The position numbers were made by a program, and so were the translations under genes. This document shows positions 11,560 to 23,188 of a stretch of 64,000 nt of DNA, piece by piece (the first letter of the stretch is position 1; the number at the start of each line of letters is the position of its first letter). This stretch comes from Lepisosteus oculatus (taxonomy: Eukaryota; Chordata; Actinopteri; Semionotiformes; Lepisosteidae): assembly GCF_040954835.1 (NCBI RefSeq), contig NW_027168320.1:662501-726500 (forward strand). Direction: 5' to 3'. Under the pieces are notes generated by a model that saw nothing but the letters and a program-made list of their open reading frames with translations, made no database searches and was not told the DNA's origin.

Positions 11560-12523
11560 ACACTGTCAGTCATGATCCAGCTTCCCAGCAGCAGTGTTAC
11601 AATAACAACAGTTCCTGTTCCCAGCCCCGCGATAAACCACAACACCTGTGTTGGGTATCTGCTTGGGTGGTTTGGAGGTTTGTTCCATTAAAGCAAACTA
11701 ACTACCTGTACCTCTTCAGGGCTTACTGTTTCTTGGATTTCTATCCAATTCAATAGTGTGGCACCTGAAGGCATCCATGACCTCAAGTTTGGTCTTATGT
11801 TGTCTGGTTCCAGACCGTACAGTGTTAAGTTACCATGCTGTACTATGGCCTCCTCGGGAACTTGCAGGAAAACTGTTTGATTAGGTAGCTGCATTGTGGT
11901 AGCTGTATCATGCCTGTCACAAGTCATAGTGTCAGTTAAATGTGGTGTGCTGACCAGCCATTTACTTCCTACCTGCTCTTCATGGGGTTCATTAACCTCC
12001 CTCTGCTCGTTAGTAGCTTTACACCCTTCATTGGTGAATCGTTTAGACACAGCCAATGGATAGCTTTGGTGGCCATACCCATCTCAAGATTTGGAACCAA
12101 ATTCAATCTTGGATTGCCTTCTGGGTGAGCTATGAGCGATGGGGTTAATGTCACATACTCCTCTACTGAGAAGAGTGGAATCAAGTGGGTTGGGAATCGT
12201 GCCGTGGTTAGACTAGCTACAGTGGCACTAAGCTCCCTTAATAGGTCTTGTGTCAACATTCTGGCCTGTTGCACACAAGCATAAACCCACTGTATAACAC
12301 CAACAATCATGTCCACTGGTTGGGGAATAAGGTTTAACCCTGTTGCATAGGAAATTGCCTGTAGGGTTTTCCCTAAGCTTTCCAACTTTTGCTGCTGTCG
12401 ATACAGTCTGTCACTACCCTCCGGCATCTCTGACCCCTGCCTTCTTGGGGCAGTCAGGGTGAGAGTGCCAGTAGCACACAAACCTACCAGAAAAAAGCAA
12501 ACGTGCAACAGTGGCGGCAGCAA
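11560..12523 (-). pseudogene. Env-like region of the LTR element
   Basis: Minus-strand sequence between the long internal open region and the 3' LTR. Visible parts are a hydrophobic signal-like stretch (LLHVCFFLVGLCATG), a Gln/Leu-rich helical segment, an ectodomain-like part with sites such as NQT and NLT, and near 11,600 a hydrophobic stretch (VVIVTLLLG) that would suit a membrane anchor. The order and position fit an envelope gene, but I cannot name the envelope family. It does not read as one continuous frame by eye and is treated as a fossil. Confidence 0.55.
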
Positions 12524-13715
12524 TCAGTCCTCCCAAAAGTCTTTTCGGGTGGCTGATCCCAGTCATCTCCTTCTGAGTGACTGTCGCCTTTCTAAGCTGG
12601 CGCAGCGTGTACATGGTGTCTTTCTCAGTATGCCCTGTGGCATCTTGGGCACCAACATCCTGGAAATATGGGGAGATCTGACGCAGCTGCTGATGCTGCT
12701 CCTCCTTTTCCAGGGCATCTGCTTTTTCGATTTGTTCATGCCTGTGCTCTAGGAACCCTGCAGGGGGTGGTGCAGCGGTAGAGCATGCCTGACCCTCGGC
12801 TGAGTGGTCATCTGGAGCACCTGAGTGATCTGGGATTGTTACCCCATTCTCACTGTTCAGGTCCACCCTGCACACTTCCTGATTGAGGAATCCCTCTATC
12901 GGCATGTTTACAATCGTTCGCTGGGCGTGGGTGTAGGACACCTGCTCGCTCCCCCCTTCCCTTGCTAGGGGTTCAGGGAGCTGCCCCAGCACTGGGATAG
13001 CTAGTTCACTGTCTTTGAACTTACTATCACTCACCAGGCCCATGTCAGTGCAGGCGGGGATTCTGACACCCCTCTTTGCGATGTCCTGCACTGGCAGGCG
13101 GGTGACTTGACCATCCAGCTCCAGTCTGGCTGAACCACTGTTGGTCAGACTCAGACTGACAGACTGAGCTGGTGGCTGTAAGAAAACCGGCTCGGCTTTC
13201 ATTCCCTGTCCCTTCTGGGGGACTGGGTGTGTTGGCAACCCTGCCGTTGAGGCAGGAACAATCAGGTCAGTCTCACTCACTACCTGGTAGTTGTGAGAAA
13301 TAATGTTACCTGACTGCAGGTTCCCTGGGTCACAGCAGAGGGAATCGGCATCTGGGATCAGGTGTGTCCACAGCGCAGTAGTCTCAGCGTCCAGCTGGAC
13401 CTCCTGTCTAACCTGTGAATGTTGCACCAGGGGCACCTGGCGGTGGCCCTGTGACAGCTGCTCAAGCAGATCCTTACTAATAGAGGACCTCTCAGGGCTA
13501 AGGGTGAGGGCTACATCACCAACCTGCTCTCCTGCCATCTGGATCCCTTCCACCACTGCAGGGTGGTGTTCCTGACCCCTCTTGGGTGCCAGGGTGCACA
13601 GGGAAAGCTCCTTTTCATCGCCAGGTGGGGAGATCTGCTCCTCTTTAGGGATGTAAAAGGTGTGTGCTTTACCTGGTGGATCAGGCGGCTGCTTGGAGCA
13701 CCGCTCCTGTGGCAT
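12414..13715 (-). CDS. Internal open region of the LTR element, unknown function
   Basis: A continuous minus-strand reading frame of about 430 codons between the nested Tc1 and the env-like region. The product is rich in Pro, Gln, Ser and Glu, with a hydrophobic stretch near its end (LLGGLIAAATVARLL). I see no protease DTG/DSG motif, RT YxDD box or integrase zinc site. It could be a gag extension, a leader of the env-like protein or an accessory protein. Being in a young element, the long open frame may still be meaningful. Confidence 0.5.
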   Translation of the reverse strand: MPQERCSKQPPDPPGKAHTFYIPKEEQISPPGDEKELSLCTLAPKRGQEHHPAVVEGIQMAGEQVGDVALTLSPERSSISKDLLEQLSQGHRQVPLVQHSQVRQEVQLDAETTALWTHLIPDADSLCCDPGNLQSGNIISHNYQVVSETDLIVPASTAGLPTHPVPQKGQGMKAEPVFLQPPAQSVSLSLTNSGSARLELDGQVTRLPVQDIAKRGVRIPACTDMGLVSDSKFKDSELAIPVLGQLPEPLAREGGSEQVSYTHAQRTIVNMPIEGFLNQEVCRVDLNSENGVTIPDHSGAPDDHSAEGQACSTAAPPPAGFLEHRHEQIEKADALEKEEQHQQLRQISPYFQDVGAQDATGHTEKDTMYTLRQLRKATVTQKEMTGISHPKRLLGGLIAAATVARLLFSGRFVCYWHSHPDCPKKAGVRDAGG

Positions 13716-13756
13716 GGAGGCTGTTGGGACCTTGGCCGGGACACGACTTCCCTGTA

Positions 13757-15386
13757 CAGTGCCTTGCGAAAGTATTCGGCCCCCTTGAACTTTTCAACCT
13801 TTTGCCACATTTCAGGCTTCAAACATAAAGATATAAATTTTTTATTTTATGTGAAGAATCACCAACAAGTGGGACACAATTGTGAAGTGGAACGAAATCT
13901 ATTGGATTTTTGAAACTTTTTTAACTAATAAAAAAATGAAAAGTGGGGCGTGCAAAATTATTCGGCCCCCTTGCGTTAATACTTTGTAGAGCCACCTTTT
14001 GCTGCGATTACAGCTGCAAGTCGCTTGGGGTATGTCTCTATCAGTTTTGCACATCGAGAGACTGAAATTCTTGCCCATTCTTCCTTGCAAAACAGCTCGA
14101 GCTCAGTGAGGTTGGATGGAGAGCGTTTGTGAACAGCAGTTTTCAGCTCTTTCCACAGATTCTCGATTGGATTCAGGTCTGGACTTTGACTTGGCCATTC
14201 AAACACCTGGATACGTTTATTTGTGAACCATTCCTTTGTAGATTTTGCTGTATGTTTGGGATCATTGTCTTGTTGGAAGATAAATCTCCGTCCCAGTTTC
14301 AGGTCTTTTGCAGACTCCAACAGGTTTTCATCCAGAATGGTCCTGTATTTGGCTGCATCCATCTTCCCCTCAATTTTAACCATCTTCCCTGTCCCTGCTG
14401 AAGAAAAGCAGGCCCAAACCATGATGCTGCCACCACCATGTTTGACAGTGGGGATGGTGTGTTGAGGGTGATGAGCTGTGTTGCTTTTACGCCAAACATA
14501 TCGTTTTGCATTGTGGGCAAAAAGTTCGATTTTGGTTTCATCTGACCAGAGCACCTTCTTCCACATGTTTGGGGTGTCTCCCAGGTGGCTTGTGGCAAAC
14601 TTTAGACGAGACTTTTTATGGATATCTTTGAGAAATGGCTTTCTTCTTGCCACTCTTCCATAAAGGCCAGATTTGTGCAGTGTAAGACTGATTGTTGTCC
14701 TATGGACAGACTCTCCCACCTCAGCTGTAGTTCTCTGCAGTTCATCCAGAGTGATCATGGGCCTCTTGGCTGCATCTCTGATCAGTCTTCTCCTTGTCTG
14801 AGCTGAAAGTTTAGAGGGACGGCCAGGTCTTGGTAGATTTGCAGTGGTCTGATACTCCTTCCATTTCAAGATGATCGCTTGCACAGTGCTCCTTGGGATG
14901 TTTGAAGCTTGGGAAATCTTTTTGTATCCAAATCCGGCTTTAAACTTCTCCACAACAGTATTACGGACCTGCCTGGTGTGTTCCTTGGTCTTCATGATGC
15001 TCTCTGCGCTTTCAACAGAACCTTGAGACTATCACAGAGCAGGTGCATTTATACAGAGACTTGATTACACACAGGTGGATTCTATTTATCACCATCAGTC
15101 ATTTAGGACAACATTGGATCATTCAGAGATCCTCGCTGAACTTCTGGAGTGAGTTTGCTGCACTGAAAGTAAAGGGGCCGAATAATTTTGCACGCCCCAC
15201 TTTTCATTTTTTTATTAGTTAAAAAAGTTTCAAAAATCCAATAGATTTTGTTCCACTTCACAATTGTGTCCCACTTGTTGGTGATTCTTCACATAAAATA
15301 AAAAAATTATATCTTTATGTTTGAAGCCTGAAATGTGGCAAAAGGTTGAAAAGTTCAAGGGGGCCGAATACCTTCGCAAGGCACTG
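13757..15386 (-). mobile_element. Complete Tc1/mariner transposon nested in the LTR element
   Basis: The element begins CAGTGCCTTGCGAA and ends with its reverse complement, and both ends are flanked by the TA target duplication (13,755-13,756 and 15,387-15,388). The terminal inverted repeats are about 220 bases and differ at only a few positions by eye. Each has an outer and an inner copy of TATTCGGCCCCCTTG or a close variant, the IR/DR layout known from Sleeping Beauty-type elements. It holds one uninterrupted transposase frame. It must be younger than the LTR element it sits in, which is itself very young. Confidence 0.96.
13976..14995 (-). CDS. Tc1-family DD34E transposase, apparently intact
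   Basis: A 339-residue protein, close to the usual 340 of Sleeping Beauty-like Tc1 transposases. The N-terminus carries paired helix-turn-helix DNA-binding domains (about residues 1-110), with a basic hinge GRPSKLSAQTRR between them. The catalytic triad is visible: Asp in VLWSDETKIE, Asp in FQQDNDPKH, and Glu in LNPIENLWKE, with 34 residues between the last two. A glycine-rich box (KHGGGSIMVWACFS) is also present. The protein cuts and joins DNA at TA sites and acts on the flanking repeats. No stop or frameshift is seen from Met to the terminal Tyr. The start codon fits the family start MKTKE. Catalytic competence cannot be judged from sequence alone. Confidence 0.95.
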   Translation of the reverse strand: MKTKEHTRQVRNTVVEKFKAGFGYKKISQASNIPRSTVQAIILKWKEYQTTANLPRPGRPSKLSAQTRRRLIRDAAKRPMITLDELQRTTAEVGESVHRTTISLTLHKSGLYGRVARRKPFLKDIHKKSRLKFATSHLGDTPNMWKKVLWSDETKIELFAHNAKRYVWRKSNTAHHPQHTIPTVKHGGGSIMVWACFSSAGTGKMVKIEGKMDAAKYRTILDENLLESAKDLKLGRRFIFQQDNDPKHTAKSTKEWFTNKRIQVFEWPSQSPDLNPIENLWKELKTAVHKRSPSNLTELELFCKEEWARISVSRCAKLIETYPKRLAAVIAAKGGSTKY

Positions 15387-15819
15387 TATATCCGGGGAAC
15401 AAGGAAATATTTTTATTTCTTGTCCAGAGGGAACAGAAGGAATCTCCACATAGGCTTCTGTGTTCGGTGGGCACTGTGTGAGCACAGTCTGCCTCTTGGC
15501 CCCCCTTTCCTTCTGTACAGAAGGCTTAGGAGCCTTGACCTGTTTCCACACTTTGCCTTTCTGGTGATCCACCAAAGGTTCCTCTCTGAGTCGCATGCCC
15601 TTTTCTTTTTCAACCCGTTTGAGCTTGCCGTGTGACATCAAACACCTTTCAACCTCAGTGTCAATCAGTGTCTCACAGTGTAAGACATCTCCCATGGCAG
15701 CCTTGAGGTAAAAGCTTCTTGCTTTTCCTCTGTGTTTTACTGCCTGCTCTGTGACTTCAGGGGTGGAGTCAGCACTCACTTGGGAGTGGCTGAATTCATC
15801 CAGGCAGGAACCCTTCTGC

Positions 15820-16815
15820 TCAATCAGATAGACTGAGGGAGGGAGAGGGGGCGGGTCTCCGCCTCCTCATGGAGAGTATCAGCTCATTCACGCTTCCGGC
15901 AGCCTTGGGGAGCGGTTGTCCCTGTCCTAATAAAGCTTGTTCAAGCCTGGCCAGGCGGGTGGCTACTGAATCCTTTTGTTCAGCTTTATCTAGCCCTTTC
16001 CCTCCCCCGGTGTTCTCATGGCACTTAGGACGCTGGGTGTGGTCCTGTGTGCATGCTTTGGAACGGGGCTTAGCCAGCTCAGGAGCCTGTGCTCCTTCGA
16101 GCAGGGGGGAATTAACCCTGCTGGCTCTGACGGCAAACACAGTCACTTTAACAGCTTTTTGCTCAGAGCGACTTTGGACATCATACTCCCAGGCTTTCTG
16201 CACGAATCTCTTAATATCAGTCATTTTCATGGTCTGTGCATCTGTATGCATTAAGATCATCTTTCTGACTGACGGGTGGAGATTCGCAATGAATAAACCC
16301 TTGAAATGTGTGTTCTCTTCGCAACCCTCATCATTTCGCCCTGCAAAATAAGTTCGTCTAAGTCTCTCGTAATATTCGCGAGGGGACTCTGCTCTCTTGT
16401 GCTTAATGTTAAGAGCGGCGGCTATCGCAGCAGTCGGGTCAATAAACGCACTGTTTTCTTCGATAAGTGCTTGACAAAGCTGCTCAAAATCATTACAGAC
16501 TTCTTTCATCTGCCTAGCCATCCACTCATGTACAGCTCTGCTGGTAGTTTTCCTGACCAGAAACACTTTCTCCTGTTCTGTGGCGTTTGGCAGATACTGC
16601 AGGGTATACCTGAGGTCCTGAATATAACTCTCGATATTATTCTTTGACACTGCGGGGTCAAATCTCTCTATGTCCTTCGCTAGCTCTCTCAGAGAATGGA
16701 GATTTATCCTTCTAGCTTCTCCGCTGACGGAGATATGGAAGAGATCGTGGTCAGACCTGTCGCTGCTAGAGAGAGTGCTTAATAGCGACTCGAATTCAGA
16801 CCTTTTAGCAACCAT
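15820..16815 (-). CDS. gag: Gag-like protein of the LTR element
   Basis: An open frame of 331 codons just downstream of the primer binding site, the position expected for gag. The middle of the product has a capsid-like helical region with [17 protein letters not shown] and [17 protein letters not shown], which resembles retroelement capsid C-terminal domains. The C-terminal third is basic and Pro/Ser rich and shows no CCHC zinc knuckle. In a live element it would form the particle that packages the RNA. A further open segment continues towards about 15,390. Family placement beyond LTR-retroelement gag is not secure. Confidence 0.75.
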   Translation of the reverse strand: MVAKRSEFESLLSTLSSSDRSDHDLFHISVSGEARRINLHSLRELAKDIERFDPAVSKNNIESYIQDLRYTLQYLPNATEQEKVFLVRKTTSRAVHEWMARQMKEVCNDFEQLCQALIEENSAFIDPTAAIAAALNIKHKRAESPREYYERLRRTYFAGRNDEGCEENTHFKGLFIANLHPSVRKMILMHTDAQTMKMTDIKRFVQKAWEYDVQSRSEQKAVKVTVFAVRASRVNSPLLEGAQAPELAKPRSKACTQDHTQRPKCHENTGGGKGLDKAEQKDSVATRLARLEQALLGQGQPLPKAAGSVNELILSMRRRRPAPSPSLSLSD

Positions 16816-17058
16816 CGTTAAACTTAAAGAGTATTACTTTTAAGTACGAAATCACAGTTTTACCACAGAAAACCACAAGATCAAGTATGCAATCAACCCG
16901 GTAGATCGCAAAAGATCACAAAACAATCAAGCACTGCTTAAAGAGCAAGGGGAACTTTTTTTTCTTTCGGCTTTCAGCACACCGTATTGTTGTGTATGAA
17001 ACCCGCGGCGTTTTATATTGAATTATTCCGCTTGGTTGACTCATTTCAGTCTTGCCAC

Positions 17059-17076
17059 GCCCACCCAGGGACGCCA
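17059..17076 (-). other. Primer binding site, tRNA-Asn
   Basis: Five bases inside the 5' LTR, the minus strand reads TGGCGTCCCTGGGTGGGC. This is the exact complement of the 3' 18 bases of mature vertebrate tRNA-Asn including CCA. It would prime minus-strand DNA synthesis and fixes the element's orientation. Confidence 0.92.
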
Positions 17077-17081
17077 AATAA

Positions 17082-18552
17082 TGTAAGAAAACCGGTTCAG
17101 GGACGCCAAATATGTAATGTTGCCATAGCAAAATTAAATGTAGGGGGTCTCTGAAGGCACCAGTTCTGTAGGGTTTGGGCATTTACTGAGACAATTATTA
17201 ATTGTAGCAGTAAATCACAAAGTTGATTCTTTTGATAGCTTTAGAATCCAACCATGTGACATAACTCAAACAACGCGCACACACAGGTACTAATACACGA
17301 GGATACATTTATTAATACATAAAATATGCATGTAAACCTAACAGATCTTATCAAGAGGGTTATCAGAATACAAAAGATATATATTCAGTCAGTTACGAAG
17401 TGTTACACATATCAAGAGGACATACGTTCAGTATATCATTCATTAAGACCGTTTCGTTAATGAACTTGGTTATAACTTCTACATTAGATACTCAAACAAG
17501 TACATAACTCTTAGGAATTAAATTGATATCAACTGGTTGGGATAACAATTGAATTCTCGAGCTGTAATGCATTGAAGTTGAATACTCATCCAATCTTTGG
17601 GGATTCAGATCTTCCTGCGGGTACAAAGAAACAGTTGCAGGCTGTTGCTGTCCAATCCGCGCTCTCTGGCTCCGTGCCAGGCTGTGCTGTGCGGCTTGCG
17701 ACGCTGCACTGCTGATGCTCACTGTGGGCTTTAACTAGCAAAGTTTGTGCACAGGAGAAAAGATGACTGTGGGTCCCAGCAAGTCAGGAAGAGGACCGGT
17801 TCGTTTCTGATGAAGAGCTAGTTCTGAATAGTGATTCAGCTGTCCACAGTTCCGACCTGTTCACAAGGCCTGCTGCTGGTGCTAACCTCGGGTGGATCCT
17901 CTGGTTATTCTCTGGCAACCTCCGCTCTAGACTCTTAGAACAAAGGAAAGTTCTGGCACTCGTACACACTGGCCGTTCCGTGGTTGTCCGGGCTGAGTCT
18001 CAGGATGGTCAGGAGGCGCGCTGCGAGAATGTCCTGCCCTTGGGAGCCTTCTGCTCCTGGGCCGTCCTGCCCTGGAATTCTCCTTTGAATTCCCTTTAGA
18101 ATTGTCCACAGAATCCTCTGAATCCTCCCTTCTGAATCTTACTGAATCTCACAGGCTCTCTGTGTTGCCTGTTTTTACCTGGAGGAACTTCAGCTCATTG
18201 ATTGGCTGAAAGTTCCATGGGCATCAGAGTCCCACGTGGGTTACTCGGCCCTACCAGTCCCTGATTGATTGATCAAGGTGAGATATGAGTCACTTAGTCC
18301 TGACACTTAGTAATGCAGTCCAGATGTCCAACTGGCACTCCCTAGACAGATAGGCGCCAATGGATGACCATTGATCATGATAGCCAGGCTTAGCTAAGTG
18401 CATCCCCCTTTGGGAGCTGTCCTAGGACCTTAAATCACCCTGCAGAACAGTTTCTCTGTGGCTGCACCACAGAGATGAACAGAGAAATGGGGCCTCATTT
18501 GGGAAGGCTCAGAACACTTAATTCTGCCTTATTAATAAGCCTCGCCGCTACA
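17082..18552 (-). repeat. 5' LTR of the minus-strand LTR element
   Basis: A 1,471-base LTR, near-identical partner of 9,728-11,198. It adjoins the primer binding site, so it is the 5' LTR and should contain the promoter, read leftwards. No individual promoter element could be assigned with confidence. Confidence 0.95.
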
Positions 18553-21500
18553 CACATATATTAATGTAATAAATGATTGCTTATGCTTTATAAATAAATC
18601 TAATTAAAATAAAAGCTTAAGTTTTGTATTTATCTTGTACCGTAGAACATGATTTTCTTTGTATTTCAAGCCCACAAAGTGTCCAAATGTTCTATGATCA
18701 TTTCTTTCATCATTAGGGACTAAATATACCAAACGTATGATGCTAAAATCCTGAAAAAAGGATAGGCTCCATTTCGTCAGTAGATTGGAGTCCAAAACTG
18801 ATTTGGGTCAATATACATTACCTTTGAAGATAAGGTACAGTCTACTGTAGGGAACCATCAACTTAGAAAGCATTGGCCTTCCCTGGGGGTCAGGTAGGTG
18901 CAAAAGATAAACCTTTATCCTATCTTTATCTTAAGATAAGTGTCCAAGCAGTATTTTTCCAAGTTTCACCAAGCTCATCATGTTGCCATAGTAGACAAAG
19001 TTCTATAAAATGTTAAATAACTTTAGAAAAAAGCATCTTGGTCTTTCAGTACTGTACAAGGTGAATTAAACTGTCCCTGGTAATAAAAAGTAATTAGAAG
19101 CATCCCAGAAACATCCCAGCATCCCAGAAACATTCTAGAAACATTCTATCTCTAGAAACATTAGCTGTTTTATATCATGTAATTTAGTGTGATGTTGTCA
19201 GAATTCAAGGACATTATCACACACAGAAATTGGTTCAGTTAAATCTAAAAAACACAGCTAAACATGGGTTTAAATGTAAAATAGAAGTCTTACCTCTTGT
19301 CAAAAGATTTAATTCAAGAAGCGATGTAATAAATGATTGCTTATGCTTTATAAACAAATCTAATTAAAATAAAAGATTAAGTTTTGTATTTATCTTGTAC
19401 CATATAACATGGTTTTCTTTGTATTTCAATCCCACAAAGTGTCCAAATGACGCACTACATGATATAAGGAAGATTATCACATGCATATCGGTATTATCTT
19501 TCTTATGAAAATGCATTCCTTTCATTACATTTTACTTTTTAAAATGAACTCAAATTGTGTATAATGTAATAATGTAAGTAGAATAGATTCTAATAATATA
19601 ATGATCCAGTGTGTTGCACTACTTCACTGCTTCACCGCTCTATGCCGTCTGGAAATAAATCCTCAGACTGCTCACTGCCCTGGGCTTGTACCAATAAATT
19701 ACAGGAGCACATCTATATATCACTGCGTTGAAGCAGGAGACACACAATCACTTCAAACACATCCTAAATACAGTGTTCCAGCACCTTTGACCTCATCCAG
19801 AGCGTATCATTTCTTGAAAGGGATTCCTGTCCGAATGCACATCTGAATCCCAAACAGAATCTCTAGTAAAATACGATCATTTGTGAAACAGGCAAATGAC
19901 TGTCTCAGGGGCCCATTCCTCATTGTCAGACACATGTATGCAATGCTTTCACCGTGCATTGAGCAATAGGGATTAAAAACACCGCAGGTAAAGTTAGATG
20001 TCATGTTCTATGATCATTTCTTTCAGCATTAGGGACTAAATATACTAAACGTATGATGCTAAAATGTTATTTTCACATATATTAATGTAATAAATGATTG
20101 CTTATGCTTTATAAACAAATCTAATTAAAATAAAAGCTTAAGTTTTGTATTTATCTTGTACCATAGAACATGATTTTCTTTGTATTTCAAGCCCACAAAG
20201 TGTCCAAATGTTCTATGATCATTTCTTTCCAGCATTAGGGACTAAATATACCAAACGTATGATGCTAAAATCCTGAAAAAAGGATGTGCTCCATCTCGTC
20301 AGTAGACTGGATTCCAAAACTGATTTGGGTCAATATACATTACCTTTGAAATTAAAGTACAGTCTACTGTAGGGAACCATCAACTTAGAAAGCATTGGCC
20401 TTCCCTGGGGGTCAGGTAGGTGCAAAAGATAAACCTTTATCCTATCTTTATCTTAAGATAAGTGGCCAAGCAGTATTTTTCCAAGTTTCACCAAGCTCAT
20501 CATGTTGCCATAGTAGACAAAGTTCTATAAAATGTTAAATAACTTTAAAAAAAAGCATCTTGGTCTTACAGTACTGTACAAGGTGAATTAAACTGTCCCT
20601 GGTAATAAAAAGTAATTAGAAGCATCTCAGAAACTTTATCTCTAGAAACATTAGTTGTTTTATATCATGTAATTTAGTGTGATGTTGTCAGAATTCAAGG
20701 ACATTATCACACACAGAAATTGGTTCAGTTAAATCTAAAAAACACAGCTAAACATGGGTTTAAATGTAACAGAAGTCTTACCTCTTGTCAAAAGATTTAA
20801 TTCAAGAAGCGATGTAATAAATGATTGCTTATGCTTTATAAAGAAATCGAATTAAAATAAAAGCTTAAGTTTTGTATTTATCTTGTACCATAGAACATGA
20901 TTTTCTTTGTATTTCAAGCCCACAAAGTGTCCAAATGTTCTATGATCATTTCTTTCATCATTAGGGACTAAATATACCAAACGTATGATGCTAAAATCCT
21001 GAAAAAAGGATAGGCTCCATTTCGTCAGTAGATTGGAGTCCAAAACTGATTTGGGTCAATATACATTACCTTTGAAATTAAAGTACAGTCTACTGTAGGG
21101 AACCATCAACTTAGAAAGCATTGGCCTTCCCTGGGGGTCAGGTAGGTGCAAAAGATAAACCTTTATCCTATCTTTATCTTAAGATAAGTGGCCAAGCAGT
21201 ATTTTTCCAAGTTTCACCAAGCTCATCATGTTGCCATAGTAGACAAAGTTCTATAAAATGTTAAATAACTTTAAAAAAAAGCATCTTGGTCTTACAGTAC
21301 TGTACAAGGTGAATTAAACTGTCCCTGGTAATAAAAAGTAATTAGAAGCATCTCAGAAACTTTATCTCTAGAAACATTAGTTGTTTTATATCATGTAATT
21401 TAGTGTGATGTTGTCAGAATTCAAGGACATTATCACACACAGAAATTGGTTCAGTTAAATCTAAAAAACACAGCTAAACATGGGTTTAAATGTAACAGAA

Positions 21501-23130
21501 GTCTTACCTCTTGTCAAAAGATTTAATTCAAGAAGCGATGTAATAAATGATTGCTTATGCTTTATAAAGAAATCGAATTAAAATAAAAGCTTAAGTTTTG
21601 TATTTATCTTGTACCATAGAACATGATTTTCTTTGTATTTCAAGCCCACAAAGTGTCCAAATGTTCTATGATCATTTCTTTCATCATTAGGGACTAAATA
21701 TACCAAACGTATGATGCTAAAATCCTGAAAAAAGGATAGGCTCCATTTCGTCAGTAGATTGGAGTCCAAAACTGATTTGGGTCAATATACATTACCTTTG
21801 AAATTAAAGTACAGTCTACTGTAGGGAACCATCAACTTAGAAAGCATTGGCCTTCCCTGGGGGTCAGGTAGGTGCAAAAGATAAACCTTTATCCTATCTT
21901 TATCTTAAGATAAGTGTCCAAGCAGTATTTTTCCAAGTTTCACCAAGCTCATCATGTTGCCATAGTAGACAAAGTTCTATAAAATGTTAAATAACTTTAG
22001 AAAAAAGCATCTTGGTCTTTCAGTACTGTACAAGGTGAATTAAACTGTCCCTGGTAATAAAAAGTAATTAGAAGCATCCCAGAAACATCCCAGCATCCCA
22101 GAAACATTCTAGAAACATTCTATCTCTAGAAACATTAGCTGTTTTATATCATGTAATTTAGTGTGATGTTGTCAGAATTCAAGGACATTATCACACACAG
22201 AAATTGGTTCAGTTAAATCTAAAAAACACAGCTAAACATGGGTTTAAATGTAAAATAGAAGTCTTACCTCTTGTCAAAAGATTTAATTCAAGAAGCGATG
22301 TAATAAATGATTGCTTATGCTTTATAAACAAATCTAATTAAAATAAAAGCTTAAGTTTTGTATTTATCTTGTACCATATAACATGGTTTTCTTTGTATTT
22401 CAATCCCACAAAGTGTCCAAATGACACACTACATGATATAAGGAAGATTATCACATGCATATCGGTATTATCTTTCTTATGAAAATGCATTCCTTTCATT
22501 ACATTTTACTTTTTAAAATGAACTCAAATTGTGTATAATGTAATAATGTAAGTAGAATAGATTCTAACAATATAATGATCCAGTGTGTTGCACTACTTCA
22601 CTGCTTCACTGCTCTATGCCGTCTGGAAATAAATCCTCAGACTGCTCACTGCCCTGGGCTTGTACCAATAAATTACAGGAGCACGTCTATATATCACTGC
22701 GTTGAAGCAGAAGACACACAATCACTGCAAACACATCCTAAATACAGTGTTCCAACACCTTTGACCTCATCCAGAACGTATCATTTATTGAAAGGGATTG
22801 CTGTCAGAATGCACATCTGAATCCCAAACAGAATCTCTAGTAAAATACGATCATTTGTGAAACAGGCAAATGACTGTCTCAGGGGCCCATTCCTCATTGT
22901 CAGACATATGTATGCAATGCTTTCACCGTGCATTGAGCAATAGGGATTAAAAACACCGCAGGTAAGGTTAGATGTCATGTTCTATGATCATTTCTTTCAG
23001 CATTAGGAACTAAATATACTAAATGTATGATACTAAAATGTTATTTTCACATATATTAATGTAATAAATGATTGCTTATGCTTTATAAATAAATCTAATT
23101 AAAATAAAAGCTTAAGTTTTGTATTTATCT
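18553..23130 (+). repeat. Satellite array of 726-762 bp units
   Basis: Units begin with TGTAATAAATGATTGCTTATG near 18,565, 19,325, 20,087, 20,813, 21,539, 22,300 and 23,055. Two unit types alternate: type A contains GACTAAATATACCAAACG and GGAACCATCAACTTAG, and type B contains GTGTGTTGCACTACTTCAC. The order is A B A A A B plus a partial. The A units at 20,087 and 20,813 are almost identical, which points to recent unequal exchange. Short open frames repeat with the units and are not supported as genes. The LTR element inserted into this array. Confidence 0.93.
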
Positions 23131-23188
23131 TGTACCATAGAACAAGATTTTCTTTGTATTTCAAGCCCACAAAGTGTCCTTTGATCTC

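Larger units (their letters stand above)
9728..18552 (-). mobile_element. Young LTR retroelement with gag and env-like parts
   Basis: Two direct LTRs of 1,471 bases (9,728-11,198 and 17,082-18,552) bound an internal region read on the minus strand. Both start TG and end CA, and the element is flanked by a 4-base duplication CACA (9,724-9,727 and 18,553-18,556). A tRNA-Asn primer site adjoins the right LTR and a purine tract adjoins the left. Internal parts in order are gag, a further open region to about 15,390, a long open region of unknown function, and an env-like region. No reverse transcriptase or integrase motif was recognised, so it may depend on helper elements. The LTRs differ by only about two bases by eye, which implies a very recent insertion. 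A Tc1 transposon (13,757-15,386) is nested inside. The family is probably an endogenous retrovirus or env-bearing Gypsy relative. Confidence 0.9.

Noticed and set aside
14129-14806. Plus-strand frames across the Tc1 transposase
   Set aside because: They are antisense shadows of the intact minus-strand transposase.
18604-22978. Recurrent 63-81 codon frames in the 18.6-23.0 kb array
   Set aside because: They are satellite-unit artefacts, repeated with the unit and with no similarity to known proteins.
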